64,000 nt of DNA from Mariprofundus sp. NF (GCF_013387455.1 NZ_VWNC01000003.1:62001-126000); one strand, 5' to 3'; counted from the stretch's first letter, positions 25,014 to 34,074 are shown. Notes: generated by a model from the sequence alone, not told the origin. Numbers and translations are program-made.

Positions 25014-26468
25014 ATGGCTAAGCTGAATATTGTATTTATCGCATCGGAAGCGTCACCACTTGCCAAAACGGGAGGGTTAGCTGATGTGGCAGGTTCACTG
25101 CCGCATGCACTGCAGCACATCGGCCACAAGGTTACGGTGATTCTGCCCTTCTATCGCAGAGAGCTCGAAAAAAACGGTATCTCTACGAAACCGATGCACA
25201 CCTCCATCGAGATGTGGGCTGATGGCGTGCAGCGGCAGTGTCCCCTACATCAGGCCGAGATCAATGGCCTGCATTATATTCTCATCGAACAGGATGATCT
25301 CTATGATCGCGAAGGCATCTATGGCCCTGCCGGCGGCGCTTATGAAGATAACCTGCTGCGCTTCTTGCTGTTTGATCGCGTAGCTCTGGAAGCGGCAGCT
25401 CAGTTGGGCAAGAAGGTTGATATTATTCACTGCCACGACTGGCAGACCGGCATGATTCCGGTGCTGCTGAAGACGCAGTATCAGCACCACCCTGCCATCG
25501 CCAATGCCAAGACCGTCTATACCATTCATAACCTCGCCTATCAGGGCAACTTCCCGCCTGAATGGATTCACCGCCTTGGCATTCCAAGCCACCACTTCCA
25601 TCCGGGTGATTTCGAATTCCATAATCAGATCAACTGCATGAAGGCTGGCATCGCCTCAGCCGATGCAATCACTACGGTCAGCCCCTCCTATGCTGAAGAG
25701 ATACTCACCCCTGAATATGGCTGTGAACTGGAAGGTTTCCTGCAACTGCATACCGGCAAACTATCAGGCATCGTCAATGGACTGGATATCGCAGATTGGG
25801 ATCCATCCAACGACAAATCGCTTGTCAGCAACTACGGAGCAGGCAACACAGCTGGCAAAAAACGCTGCAAAGCGGCACTTCAGAAGGAGTTCGGGCTCAA
25901 CGTTTCAGCTGACACCCCTCTGATGGTTATTATCTCACGTCTGGCGGATCAGAAAGGCATTGATCTGCTACTTGCCAATGCTCAGCGCTGGATTGATCGC
26001 GGCTATCAGATCGGTGTCCTCGGTTCCGGTGACCCCCACAGTGAAGAGGCTCTGCACAGGATCGCAGATGCCAACCCTACGCAGATGTTCTTCTATCGCG
26101 GCTTCAATGAATCACTGGCCCGTCATATCTATGCCGGAGGTGATATCTTCCTGATGCCTTCGCGTTTTGAACCATGCGGATTGGGGCAACTGATGGCCAT
26201 GCGTTATGGCACGGTGCCGGTTGTTCGTGCAACCGGAGGCCTGAGGGATACGGTAACCGACCATAAACAGAGCCGGGGTGCAGCAACCGGCATCCACTTC
26301 ACCGATGCCACGCCAGAAGCCTTTGATGAGGCGGTAGAGTATGCAATCTCACTGTATGGCAATAAAACCATCTGGGCACGCATTCGTAGCAATGCTCTGA
26401 AACGCGACTCCTCATGGGAAGCCTCGGCAAGTGATTACGCCGATCTTTACGGGCACCTGCTAAGTTGA
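25014..26468 (+). CDS. glgA: Glycogen synthase (ADP-glucose)
   Basis: GT5 glycosyltransferase elongating alpha-1,4-glucan from ADP-glucose. Seen: N-terminal ASEASPLAKTGGLADV with the substrate-binding KTGGL (K18), the DWQTG...HNLAYQG block near 140-185, VSRLADQKGIDLL-like IISRLADQKGIDLL near 302, and the C-terminal PSRFEPCGLGQLMAMRYGTVPVVRATGGL-type catalytic region. 484 residues from ATG 25014, chosen for the GGGGAGAGG 6 bases upstream. The stop overlaps the glk start (TGATG). No glgC or glgB gene is in the window. Confidence 0.96.
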   Translation: MAKLNIVFIASEASPLAKTGGLADVAGSLPHALQHIGHKVTVILPFYRRELEKNGISTKPMHTSIEMWADGVQRQCPLHQAEINGLHYILIEQDDLYDREGIYGPAGGAYEDNLLRFLLFDRVALEAAAQLGKKVDIIHCHDWQTGMIPVLLKTQYQHHPAIANAKTVYTIHNLAYQGNFPPEWIHRLGIPSHHFHPGDFEFHNQINCMKAGIASADAITTVSPSYAEEILTPEYGCELEGFLQLHTGKLSGIVNGLDIADWDPSNDKSLVSNYGAGNTAGKKRCKAALQKEFGLNVSADTPLMVIISRLADQKGIDLLLANAQRWIDRGYQIGVLGSGDPHSEEALHRIADANPTQMFFYRGFNESLARHIYAGGDIFLMPSRFEPCGLGQLMAMRYGTVPVVRATGGLRDTVTDHKQSRGAATGIHFTDATPEAFDEAVEYAISLYGNKTIWARIRSNALKRDSSWEASASDYADLYGHLLS

Positions 26469-27391
26469 TGGATCGGGTCTTAGCCGCTGATATCGGCGGT
26501 ACAAATCTTCGCCTGGCCCTGATCGATGAAAATGGAAACTTTATCGATGAGTCGCGGGTTGAGGCCAGACTCAGTCGCCACGATCAACAGACACGCGAAG
26601 CTGCAGAGAACTATGTGCTCGACACCCTCTCAGAAGCCATCACCCCCTTTCTTGATCAACATCCTGTTAGCGATATCGGCATCGGTTTCCCCGGCTTCTT
26701 CCGTGGTACAACAGGCATTCTGGCTGGCTCCCCCAATCTACCACTACTGGAAGATTTTGAGCTGGGCAAACGACTATCAGAACGGCTGAAAATTCGTGTC
26801 GCCGTACAGAATGATGCCCTATGCGCGGCCATCGGTGAGCAGCGGTTCGGTGCTGGAAGAGGCCATGAGAACTTACTGCACATCACCCTTGGCACAGGCG
26901 TTGGTGGCGGTCTTATTCTGAACAATGTGTCCTACACCGGAGAGCGCGGCATGGCCATGGAGTTCGGTCATCTGCGGGTGGTACATAAACAGACACACCG
27001 GTGCGGATGCGGCAATTACGGCTGCCTTGAAGCTTATGCCTCCGCCACCGCTGTAGCACGCCGATTTGCCGAGCGCAGTGGTATCGATACCGATGCCCGA
27101 CAGGTTTATGAGTATGCCTGCGATGGCAACAAAGATGCTGCCCTGATCCTCAAGGAGACCGGCATATACCTTGGACTGGCGATTGCTGAAGCGGTCAAGC
27201 TGCTTGATATTGAGACCATCACCATCAGTGGCGGCTTAAGCCATGCCTGGCATCTGATTCATCCACCCCTGATGGCCGAGCTCAATGACAATCTTATTCC
27301 ACCTCTGCGCGGTAAGATCAACGTCATCCACTCCACGCTGGATGACAAAGCCGGGCTACTGGGAGCGGCACACATCGCCTCCCGCCGCTGA
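26468..27391 (+). CDS. glk: ROK-family glucokinase
   Basis: Phosphorylates glucose released from glycogen or other glucans. Seen: phosphate-1 loop ADIGGTNLRLALID at the N-terminus, TLGTGVGGGLI near 142, and the ROK zinc motif CGCGNYGCLEAYASATA near 178 with the preceding His. About 307 residues. The ROK fold also covers other sugar kinases and repressors; there is no N-terminal HTH here, so it is a kinase, and glucose is favoured because it is coupled to glgA. Start ATG 26468 overlaps the glgA stop. Confidence 0.88.
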   Translation: MDRVLAADIGGTNLRLALIDENGNFIDESRVEARLSRHDQQTREAAENYVLDTLSEAITPFLDQHPVSDIGIGFPGFFRGTTGILAGSPNLPLLEDFELGKRLSERLKIRVAVQNDALCAAIGEQRFGAGRGHENLLHITLGTGVGGGLILNNVSYTGERGMAMEFGHLRVVHKQTHRCGCGNYGCLEAYASATAVARRFAERSGIDTDARQVYEYACDGNKDAALILKETGIYLGLAIAEAVKLLDIETITISGGLSHAWHLIHPPLMAELNDNLIPPLRGKINVIHSTLDDKAGLLGAAHIASRR

Positions 27392-27398
27392 GATCATC

Positions 27399-28022
27399 TT
27401 GCAAACCAGCTACAATATCCCTGCCGCACCGATCTGCGTAGAGCAGGAGATCAAACGCAGCCGTTTCATTGCTGATATCGCCCATGCTGAAGCCAAAGCA
27501 GATGCTCTGGCCTTTATTGAACTGATCAAACAACGGGAACCTGAAGCACGTCACCACTGCTGGGCCTATATTGCAGGTCACCCTGTTCAATCGATTAACC
27601 GGGCCTGCTCTGATGATGGCGAACCGCAGGGCACGGCAGGAAAACCGATGTTGAATGTACTGCAACATAAAAACATCGGTGAGATCGTGGTGGTGGTCAG
27701 TCGTTATTTCGGTGGCATTAAACTCGGTGCTGGCGGACTGGTGCGTGCCTATTCAAGTGCGGTGCAACAGGCTGTTGAAGCGCTACCACTCAAACTGCAT
27801 ACCACCACGCTACCTGCGATCATCCACCTCCCCTTTGCGCTGGAGAGTCAGATTCGCCATCTACTTGATGGCCTGCAGATCGATATTATGCAGACCCTTT
27901 ATCAGAACAGTGTTGAAATGCATGTCGAGGTAGAGCTTGGTAGAGAGCTTGAGTTTGAAGAGGCCGTGATCAATGCCAGCAGTGGCAGTGCCAGCGTCAC
28001 ATTCCCCCGAATCCAGACATAA
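27399..28022 (+). CDS. YigZ/IMPACT-family protein
   Basis: Two-domain protein of the YigZ/IMPACT (UPF0029) family. Seen: IEQEIKRSRFIA-type opening (VEQEIKRSRFIADIAHA), HHCWAYIAG, the hallmark SDDGEPQGTAGKPML near 68, and VVVSRYFGGIKLGAGGLVRAYSSA near 95, followed by a ferredoxin-like C-terminal domain. Biochemical role not firmly known; eukaryotic IMPACT acts in translation control. The family start fits TTG 27399, 7 bases after the glk stop; upstream ATGs would overlap glk by 100 bp. Last gene of the glgA unit before a strong terminator. Confidence 0.88.
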   Translation: MQTSYNIPAAPICVEQEIKRSRFIADIAHAEAKADALAFIELIKQREPEARHHCWAYIAGHPVQSINRACSDDGEPQGTAGKPMLNVLQHKNIGEIVVVVSRYFGGIKLGAGGLVRAYSSAVQQAVEALPLKLHTTTLPAIIHLPFALESQIRHLLDGLQIDIMQTLYQNSVEMHVEVELGRELEFEEAVINASSGSASVTFPRIQT

Positions 28023-28023
28023 A

Positions 28024-28055
28024 AAAAGACGCGGAGCCAGGGCCCCGCGTCTTTT
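28024..28055. terminator. Bidirectional terminator between yigZ and glgP
   Basis: AAAAGACGCGG / CCGCGTCTTTT hairpin with a 10-base GC-rich loop, A-run on one side and T-run on the other, between convergent genes. Confidence 0.88.
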
Positions 28056-28077
28056 AATTTTCAGATAAAGCGCCGAA

Positions 28078-30576
28078 TCAGCGAAGTATGGCTTCCGGTT
28101 TAACCGGATCCAGATGCCAGATGTCGCGGTTATAATCCTGCATGGTGCGATCAGTTGAAAATTTACCACTGTATGCCGTATTCAGAACACTCATCTTCTG
28201 CCAGCGATCCTGATCCTGGAATGCAAGCGAAGCCTGCTGCTGTGCATCGATATAGGAACGGAAGTCGGCAGCCACCAACCATGGATCATTCGGAGAACGG
28301 ATAGCACCAATCACCGACTGGAACAGCCCCTGCTCAAACTGACTGAAGTGGCCACACTCCAGAAGTTCCATCACACGGCGGAAATCTTCATCCTCTGCAA
28401 TGATCGCATCAGGGTTATATTTGCCACGAATAGCTTCTACTTCCGCTGCATCAAGACCGAAAAGGAAGAAGTTCTCATCGCCCACCTCTTCACGGATCTC
28501 GATATTAGCGCCATCGAGTGTGCCGATGGTCATCGCACCATTCATCATGAATTTCATATTGCCGGTGCCTGAAGCCTCTTTACCGGCGGTAGAAATCTGC
28601 TCAGAGAGATCCGCAGCAGGTGCAATCACCTCCATGGCGGATACACGGTAGTTCGGGAAGAAGACCACTTTCAGCTTATCGCCCACTTCAGGATCGTTAT
28701 TCACCACCTCAGCCACATTGTTGATCAGTTTGATGATCTGTTTGGCCATGTAGTAACCCGGTGCCGCTTTACCACCAATCAGAACACAACGGTTCGTCCA
28801 GTTCTCGGCATCACCACGTTTGATACGATCATAGAGGTGAATCACATGCAGCAGGTTCAATAGCTGACGCTTGTACTCATGGATACGTTTCACCTGAATA
28901 TCAAACATCGCATCCGGGCTGAATGTAACACCGCAATCCTTCTCAACCACGGCTGCCAGACGCTCTTTGTTCTCACGTTTGCAGGCCACCCATTTGGTGC
29001 GAAAAGCAGCATCATCAGCATAAGGCGCCAGATTGCGCAACTCATTAAGTTCAGTCACCCAACCTTCACCAATGGTGTCAGTGATCAGCTTGGACATCGG
29101 CTTATTACACCATGCCATCCAGCGACGCTGTGTTACACCGTTGGTTTTATTGTTGAACTTCTCTGGCCAGAGGGCGTAGAAATCGGCAAACAGCCCCTCA
29201 ACCAGAAGGTCGGAGTGCAGCTGAGCTACACCATTCACCGAGTAGCAGCCAACCAGTGCGAGGTAGGCCATGCGTACCTGCTGCACATCACCCTCTTCAA
29301 TGATCGACATGCGACGCTGGCGCTCAATATCACCCGGCCAGTGCTTGGCAATCTCGGAGAGGAAACGTGCGTTGATCTCATAAATAATATCGAGAACACG
29401 CGGCAGCAAGCGACCGAACAGGTAGACAGGCCAACGTTCCAGTGCTTCAGGAAGCAGTGTATGGTTGGTGTATGCCATCGTTTTAGAGGTGATCGACCAC
29501 GCCTCATCCCAATCCAGTCGATACTCATCAATCAGAATTCGCATCAACTCTGCAACCGAAACGGTCGGGTGCGTATCATTGAGCTGGAAGCAGTTCTTCT
29601 CGGCGAACTTACTGAAATCTTCGCCGTTGGCTTTCACCCACTGGCGAATCACATCCTTGATGCTGGCTGAGGCGAGGAAATACTGCTGCCTTAAGCGCAG
29701 CTCCTTACCATTTTCGCTGGAATCATTGGGGTAGAGTACCATCGAGATATGTTCAGCTTCGTTCTTCTGAGCCACAGACTCAGGGTAACTACCGGCATTA
29801 AACTCACCCAGATCAAACTCATCAGTCGCCGCAGATTTCCACAAGCGCAGGGTATTCACTGTGCCATTTTTATAACCCGGAACCGGGGTATCATAAGGAA
29901 TTGCGACTACATCGTGTGAACCAACCCAGCGGCAGCGCTGTACACCGGCATCATCATGATAACACTCGGTGTGACCACCGAAATGGATACGCTGAGCATA
30001 TTCAGGGCGCTCTATCTCCCACACATTGCCATTGATCAGCCAATGATCCGGCTCTTCAACCTGATGACCATTAACGATCTTCTGGCGGAACATGCCATAC
30101 TCATAACGGATACCATAACCGGTAACAGGCAGCTGCAGCGTGGCGCAGCTATCAACAAAACAGGCCGCCAGTCGGCCCAGACCACCATTACCAAGGCCTG
30201 CGTCATTCTCCTGCTCGATCTTCTCTTCCAGATTCAGGCCCAGCGCATGCATCGCCTCTTCAACCTGTGGTTCAAGATCGAGATTCAACATGGCATTGCC
30301 AAGTGCACGCCCCATCAGAAACTCAAGCGACAGGTAGTAGGCGCGTTTGCCCTCTGTCGTCTCATAGGCGTCCTTGGTGTTCTTCCAGTTCTCCATCAGA
30401 TGATCACGCACAGTATGTGCAATTGCACGATAGCGATAATGAAAATCGGTACTGCTGGAGTGCTGGCCGAGTGTGCGCAGAAAGTGGCGCTGGACACCAT
30501 TCACGATGCCATCAGCTGTTTTATCCAGCGGAGGCACATCGGTAATACGGCGTTGTGGTTTAACGGTTTCAGTCAT
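28078..30576 (-). CDS. glgP: Glycogen/starch phosphorylase
   Basis: GT35 PLP enzyme that releases glucose-1-P from alpha-1,4-glucan. Seen: N-terminal HFLRTLG...DHLMENWKNT, NDAGLGNGGLGRLAACFVDS near 120, QLNDTHPTVSVAELMRIL near 335, GGKAAPGYYMAK near 598, and the PLP-lysine block EASGTGNMKFMMNGAMTIGTLDGANIEI near 680. Full length (832). It opposes the glgA operon across a shared terminator, so synthesis and breakdown genes are adjacent but separately transcribed. Confidence 0.97.
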   Translation of the reverse strand: MTETVKPQRRITDVPPLDKTADGIVNGVQRHFLRTLGQHSSSTDFHYRYRAIAHTVRDHLMENWKNTKDAYETTEGKRAYYLSLEFLMGRALGNAMLNLDLEPQVEEAMHALGLNLEEKIEQENDAGLGNGGLGRLAACFVDSCATLQLPVTGYGIRYEYGMFRQKIVNGHQVEEPDHWLINGNVWEIERPEYAQRIHFGGHTECYHDDAGVQRCRWVGSHDVVAIPYDTPVPGYKNGTVNTLRLWKSAATDEFDLGEFNAGSYPESVAQKNEAEHISMVLYPNDSSENGKELRLRQQYFLASASIKDVIRQWVKANGEDFSKFAEKNCFQLNDTHPTVSVAELMRILIDEYRLDWDEAWSITSKTMAYTNHTLLPEALERWPVYLFGRLLPRVLDIIYEINARFLSEIAKHWPGDIERQRRMSIIEEGDVQQVRMAYLALVGCYSVNGVAQLHSDLLVEGLFADFYALWPEKFNNKTNGVTQRRWMAWCNKPMSKLITDTIGEGWVTELNELRNLAPYADDAAFRTKWVACKRENKERLAAVVEKDCGVTFSPDAMFDIQVKRIHEYKRQLLNLLHVIHLYDRIKRGDAENWTNRCVLIGGKAAPGYYMAKQIIKLINNVAEVVNNDPEVGDKLKVVFFPNYRVSAMEVIAPAADLSEQISTAGKEASGTGNMKFMMNGAMTIGTLDGANIEIREEVGDENFFLFGLDAAEVEAIRGKYNPDAIIAEDEDFRRVMELLECGHFSQFEQGLFQSVIGAIRSPNDPWLVAADFRSYIDAQQQASLAFQDQDRWQKMSVLNTAYSGKFSTDRTMQDYNRDIWHLDPVKPEAILR

Positions 30577-30641
30577 AATTCTAACCTTGCAAAAAATTGG
30601 TGGCGCACCCTACATTTATTGCCGGGCTATTTCACGGAGAT

Positions 30642-30667
30642 AAAAAAAGGGCTACTTAAAGTAGCCC
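30642..30667 (-). terminator. Rho-independent terminator of the FGE-like/cytochrome operon
   Basis: On the minus strand a hairpin GGGCTACTT/AAGTAGCCC (30649-30667, 1-base loop) is followed by seven T (30642-30648), about 30 bp past the FGE-like stop and before the glgP start region. Confidence 0.85.
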
Positions 30668-30695
30668 CTGATAAGAATTGTTCAGTAACAGATCA

Positions 30696-31502
30696 CTATT
30701 CGCGAAGCAGACGGAAACCTACATATGGCAGACGATAACGCGGATGGAACACCCTACGGTCACCTGAACGCATATCCTTAGGGAAGCGGTACCATGCACC
30801 ACCGCGAACAGAGCGGTCTTTGTTGGATTTTGTCTCACTGTACTTCAACTCGGAACCATCCCACTCCTGTTTGTAGTAAGAGCCGGTCCACTCCCAGACA
30901 TTGCCGTGCATGTCGTAGAGCCCCCATGGGTTGGGTTTCTTCTGACCAACGGGATGCGTCTTCTTGTCTGCATTACTGCTGTTCCAGGCGTAATCGGAAA
31001 AAGCGGTGCGATCTTCACCCCATGAAAAAGCGGTTGTTGTACCTGCGCGAGCGGCATACTCCCACTCAGCTTCTGTAGGCAGACGATATTTGTAACCGTT
31101 TTTGCGGCTCTTTTTGGTTAGCCAGTCAGCGTACATCTGAGCATCCTGCCACTTCACATGGATAGCAGGTTGCTTACCCCGACCCCATGTCTCATCGCGG
31201 GCCATGGCGTTACCTGTCTTTTTACAGAAGTGATCGTACTGTTCGAAGGTCACTTCATACTTACCCAGCCAGAAACCCTTCTTGATCTCAACTTCGTGCT
31301 GCACTTCATCGGGATAACGGCCAAATTCACCTTCAGGCGTGCCCATCATGAACTTGCCAGGTGCAATGTAGACGAACTCAATACCGAACTCATCGGTCAT
31401 GATGTCGCCAGCTTTCGGCTCATCTGCCAGGGACTTCACTGGTGCTGCCAGCAGGGTTATGGTGAATATCAAGCCAATAAAACCACTCTTATGAAAATTC
31501 AT
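30696..31502 (-). CDS. Exported FGE/SUMF1-fold protein lacking the catalytic Cys pair
   Basis: 268 residues. A Sec signal peptide (cleavage after KSLA, about residue 26) is followed by the formylglycine-generating-enzyme/SUMF1 fold: FVYIAPGKFMMGT, YEVTFEQYDHFCKKTG, RLPTEAEWEYAARAGT, GLYDMHGNVWEWT and a final RSVRGGAWYRFP...GFRLLRE. True FGE has two redox Cys just after RGGSW; here that stretch has none, so formylglycine formation is unlikely. A binding, maturation or EgtB-like role is possible. Start at ATG 31502 with GGGAGAG upstream. It lies 10 bp after the cytochrome b gene in one operon. Confidence 0.85.
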   Translation of the reverse strand: MNFHKSGFIGLIFTITLLAAPVKSLADEPKAGDIMTDEFGIEFVYIAPGKFMMGTPEGEFGRYPDEVQHEVEIKKGFWLGKYEVTFEQYDHFCKKTGNAMARDETWGRGKQPAIHVKWQDAQMYADWLTKKSRKNGYKYRLPTEAEWEYAARAGTTTAFSWGEDRTAFSDYAWNSSNADKKTHPVGQKKPNPWGLYDMHGNVWEWTGSYYKQEWDGSELKYSETKSNKDRSVRGGAWYRFPKDMRSGDRRVFHPRYRLPYVGFRLLRE

Positions 31503-31512
31503 ATCGCTCTCC

Positions 31513-32109
31513 CTACTTCCATCTAATATTGAGACGCTCGAAGATATCGAGAACCCTCTTATGGCCGAGCAGCAGGTGGTAAAGCACCATGGATACGTGG
31601 CAGACAATGAAAACATAGATCACAATGCCGAAGAACTCGTGCAGACTGAACATAAACAGCATATCCATAGTCATGCTACCGTCAGAACGCACACCGTTCA
31701 TCACATAGGCACCGGTCGTGCCCAGTGCGATCAGCGTCAGGAATCCGAGACCATGCATGGCGCCAGCCAGTGCGGTACGATTTTCCGGTGGAGCAAGATT
31801 ACCAGTGAAAATACCCGGAAGCTCCTCTCTGGCCGATTTGTAAAAGGCTGCGCGGTGTGTTTTCGAGAACCATGGCACCAGACGGCCCCATGCCTCCTTA
31901 TCGGCAAAACGGGTCATGGCATAGATAAAACTGAGCAGGTAAGCAGTCCAGCCGATAAACATGATATGCCATGAGAACAGAACATTCGCCCAGATCACCA
32001 TCTTGCCCGGCTCAGGAACGCGCATCACCAGCGCACTACCAAGCTGAAACACCACGGTCACAATAAATAGAAAATGAAGAACGCGCGTTGCCGTATTAAT
32101 TCTGTCCAT
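31513..32109 (-). CDS. b-type cytochrome, cytochrome b561/Ni-Fe hydrogenase type
   Basis: Four-TM di-haem-type cytochrome b of 198 residues. Seen: TM1 about 8-28 with H12, TM2 about 40-64 with H48, TM3 about 115-137 with H119, and TM4 about 152-180 with H157, H171 and H178, which supply candidate haem ligands. The long cytoplasmic loop 70-110 is basic. Start at ATG 32109 because GGAGG lies 6 bases upstream; two further in-frame ATGs upstream lack one. It probably passes electrons between quinone and an exported partner; the adjacent exported FGE-fold protein and 39-residue TM peptide are candidates. Confidence 0.85.
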   Translation of the reverse strand: MDRINTATRVLHFLFIVTVVFQLGSALVMRVPEPGKMVIWANVLFSWHIMFIGWTAYLLSFIYAMTRFADKEAWGRLVPWFSKTHRAAFYKSAREELPGIFTGNLAPPENRTALAGAMHGLGFLTLIALGTTGAYVMNGVRSDGSMTMDMLFMFSLHEFFGIVIYVFIVCHVSMVLYHLLLGHKRVLDIFERLNIRWK

Positions 32110-32239
32110 GTAATCCTCCATACCAACAATTGGCAGCGAACAATAGAATGATTTCATTATATTATCAACCTCTAATATAATGCGGGTTTTTGAGTTGAAA
32201 TCTCACCCCTCCCAGGGCGGCCCGCAAGCTGCGCTTTTT

Positions 32240-32359
32240 CTATCTGAATTCAAGTGACAGGCCCCTCTTCTGCTTACCTCTGAAGAAGAGGTAAATGATC
32301 AGAATCAGAATGACTGCAAAGAAACACCAGACTGAGAACAATGCAACCGTGTAGAACAT
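32240..32359 (-). CDS. 39-residue single-TM peptide upstream of the cytochrome b gene
   Basis: Short frame MFYTVALFSVWCFFAV then ILILIIYLFFRGKQKRG and LSLEFR. A single strongly hydrophobic helix is followed by a positive stop-transfer cluster, which fits an N-out/C-in membrane peptide. This recalls small accessory subunits of oxidases (CydX, CcoQ/CcoS-like); no family match is claimed. It starts 131 bp before the cytochrome b gene's end-on neighbour and reads the same way. The ribosome site is weak, and the 130-bp gap to the cytochrome gene leaves room for a separate promoter. Confidence 0.55.
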   Translation of the reverse strand: MFYTVALFSVWCFFAVILILIIYLFFRGKQKRGLSLEFR

Positions 32360-32481
32360 TTAAGTGGACGCCAGAGCAATAATTTATAAAACAGGATTCA
32401 ACTACTAATCCCACTTCGATTTGCTTCATTGAAATTTGTGGTCTACTTTAGATTTAAAGGGAAAGGAGAAGGAGAAGGGTC

Positions 32482-33300
32482 ATGAATAAATCAACTGGAA
32501 GGCTGTTTGCCTGGGCAAACCCAGTCACCAGACTTAATCTTGTCGATCATACTTGGGTGACTGACTATGACGTTCCGCCCATCCATAAGAGCCCTCCCCC
32601 TCCCCCTGACTCGAATCTTTATTGGTGGTGCTGGGGCAAATATCACCCGGATGGAACTGGCGGCATCGGCCATCCACAACATGGGGCTATCGGAAATGCA
32701 TCAGTCGATCTGAGCACCGCATCCAACATAGTCGAACCCAACATCAGCCCCAAATCGCCTGTAAAACCCAACAAAGGCCTGGGAACCATTGCCTATTACG
32801 GCATTGATGGCGTCTGTCATCAGGTCGCCAATCAGACTTTGTATGCAACTGGTTCAAAAACAGCTTAACCGCTTCGCGTTCATGGTGCACGCGGCTACTC
32901 GCTTAGCACCTTCTTTTTCCATAACTACGGCCTGCAAACTGAGGCATGGGCTGAGGTGGTTGCCACATACGCTCCAGAGATCAAGGTTCCCGATGATGAT
33001 TTCATGGCAATCATGGAAAAAGTCATTCAGATACCAGAAAAGAGTGTCTTTGAACTTCTGTCTGTCCGCACTGCCGCTCAGCAATCTTTGCAGGAGCTGC
33101 GCAAAGATGCTGCCAGCAAGTCACATATTGAACTGCGCATTGAAATCATTGAGGTTCTCGGTAAAGCACTCGAAAAGCTGCATAAGACTCTGGGTAAAAC
33201 CGACTTTGAAAAACTGTTCCCGCCATTTGAGAAGATTATTGATGGTGAGTGGATTGATGCCTCCATGGTAGAGCAGAGCGTTCAGAACCTTCAGGGGTAA
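32482..33300 (+). pseudogene. Hypothetical gene interrupted by one in-frame stop
   Basis: One reading frame runs from ATG 32482 to TAA 33298-33300, broken only by TAA at 32866-32868. Before the stop: WWCWGKYHPDGTGGIGHPQHGAIG and DGVCHQVANQTLYATG. Directly after it, in the same frame: PLRVHGARGYSLSTFFFHNYG and a long helical C-terminus (about 32960-33290) with EIIEVLGKALEKL. The CHQVANxxLYATG and GARGY-S----YG segments belong together in a recurring bacterial hypothetical family as I recall it. A CAA (Gln) to TAA change is the simplest cause. TAA rules out selenocysteine or pyrrolysine. GGAGAAGG precedes the start. Confidence 0.7.
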
Positions 33301-33351
33301 CTTTACGCAGCTGCAGCCCCGAATGATCAACTAAAGTAGCGAAAGCTTTGT

Positions 33352-33903
33352 TTATGCCTGAATTTGTTCGGGAGGTGAAAGGCCCAGCAGCAGAGCCAGA
33401 TTGGAGAGCCCCTCCTGTACGCGACTATAGGTGGTGTCGACGGTATCCTTCACACCACCATTGAGCGCCTGCAGCCCTTCAAGAATATCACGCGCCTGCT
33501 CAAAACCGCGTTCGATACCAACCTGTACGTTATTAAATAGCTGCTCTCTGGAGCGCTGTTCATCGGCTGGCAGATCAATCTGTGCGTTTTCAGCCCTGCC
33601 GATCAACTGGGTCGCGAAACTGATAATACGTTCAGCTGTAGCTTCAGGACTCATATCCACTCCTGAATCAACGGCGCGCTGTACCGCCCCATCACCAAGA
33701 TAGGGTTTAAACATCTCATTAATCTTTTCCTGTGCCGCCTGCAGAATCAACTCGGTAGGATTGTTGGCCGCATTCAGACTCATACGACTATCAAGTTTGG
33801 CCTGAACAGATTCAGGAAGCGCTGCAGCTCTGCCCTGAGGGGCAGCCTTCTGCGGCAGAAGAATCGCATTGGCAGAATTATAACCGGGAATTGTAATCGC
33901 CAT
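33352..33903 (-). CDS. DUF5610-family protein
   Basis: 183 residues, helical, no TM or signal peptide. The C-terminal block FNNVQVGIERGFEQARDILEGLQ and GVKDTVDTTYSRVQEGL is typical of DUF5610, a family of unknown function seen mainly in flagellated gammaproteobacteria. Start ATG 33903, with AGGAGG 5 bases before it; a GTG 3 bases upstream is the alternative. A sigma-28-like promoter on the minus strand (33983-33957) points into it, which would tie it to motility. Confidence 0.78.
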   Translation of the reverse strand: MAITIPGYNSANAILLPQKAAPQGRAAALPESVQAKLDSRMSLNAANNPTELILQAAQEKINEMFKPYLGDGAVQRAVDSGVDMSPEATAERIISFATQLIGRAENAQIDLPADEQRSREQLFNNVQVGIERGFEQARDILEGLQALNGGVKDTVDTTYSRVQEGLSNLALLLGLSPPEQIQA

Positions 33904-33956
33904 CACAGCCTCCTGAGATTGCGCTGATTAAAGTGCAGCCGCAATCTCATTATATA

Positions 33957-33983
33957 TTATCGCATAAATTCGAATGAACTAAA
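33957..33983 (-). promoter_or_regulatory. Sigma-28-like promoter for the DUF5610 gene
   Basis: Read on the minus strand: TTTAGTTC, 11 bases, TGCGATAA. Compared with the FliA consensus TAAAGTTT-N11-GCCGATAA it matches 5 of 8 and 6 of 8 positions with exact spacing. It lies about 55 bp before the DUF5610 start. Confidence 0.45.
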
Positions 33984-34047
33984 GCGGAGAGGGGAAAAGC
34001 GAAATTGCATGGTGTGGAGTAATGCTACAGTTTTAAGCAGAAAAAGC

Positions 34048-34074
34048 TTAAGCTCAGGGTTATTTCACCGATAA
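34048..34074 (+). promoter_or_regulatory. Sigma-28-like promoter for the GAF-HD-GYP gene
   Basis: TTAAGCTC, 11 bases, ACCGATAA: 5 of 8 and 7 of 8 matches to the FliA consensus with exact spacing. A transcript from about 34081 would leave only a short leader with GAGGAG at 34095-34100. Confidence 0.5.

Noticed and set aside
32866-32868. Stop codon as a recoding site for selenocysteine or pyrrolysine
   Set aside because: The codon is TAA, which is not used for either; a nonsense mutation is simpler.
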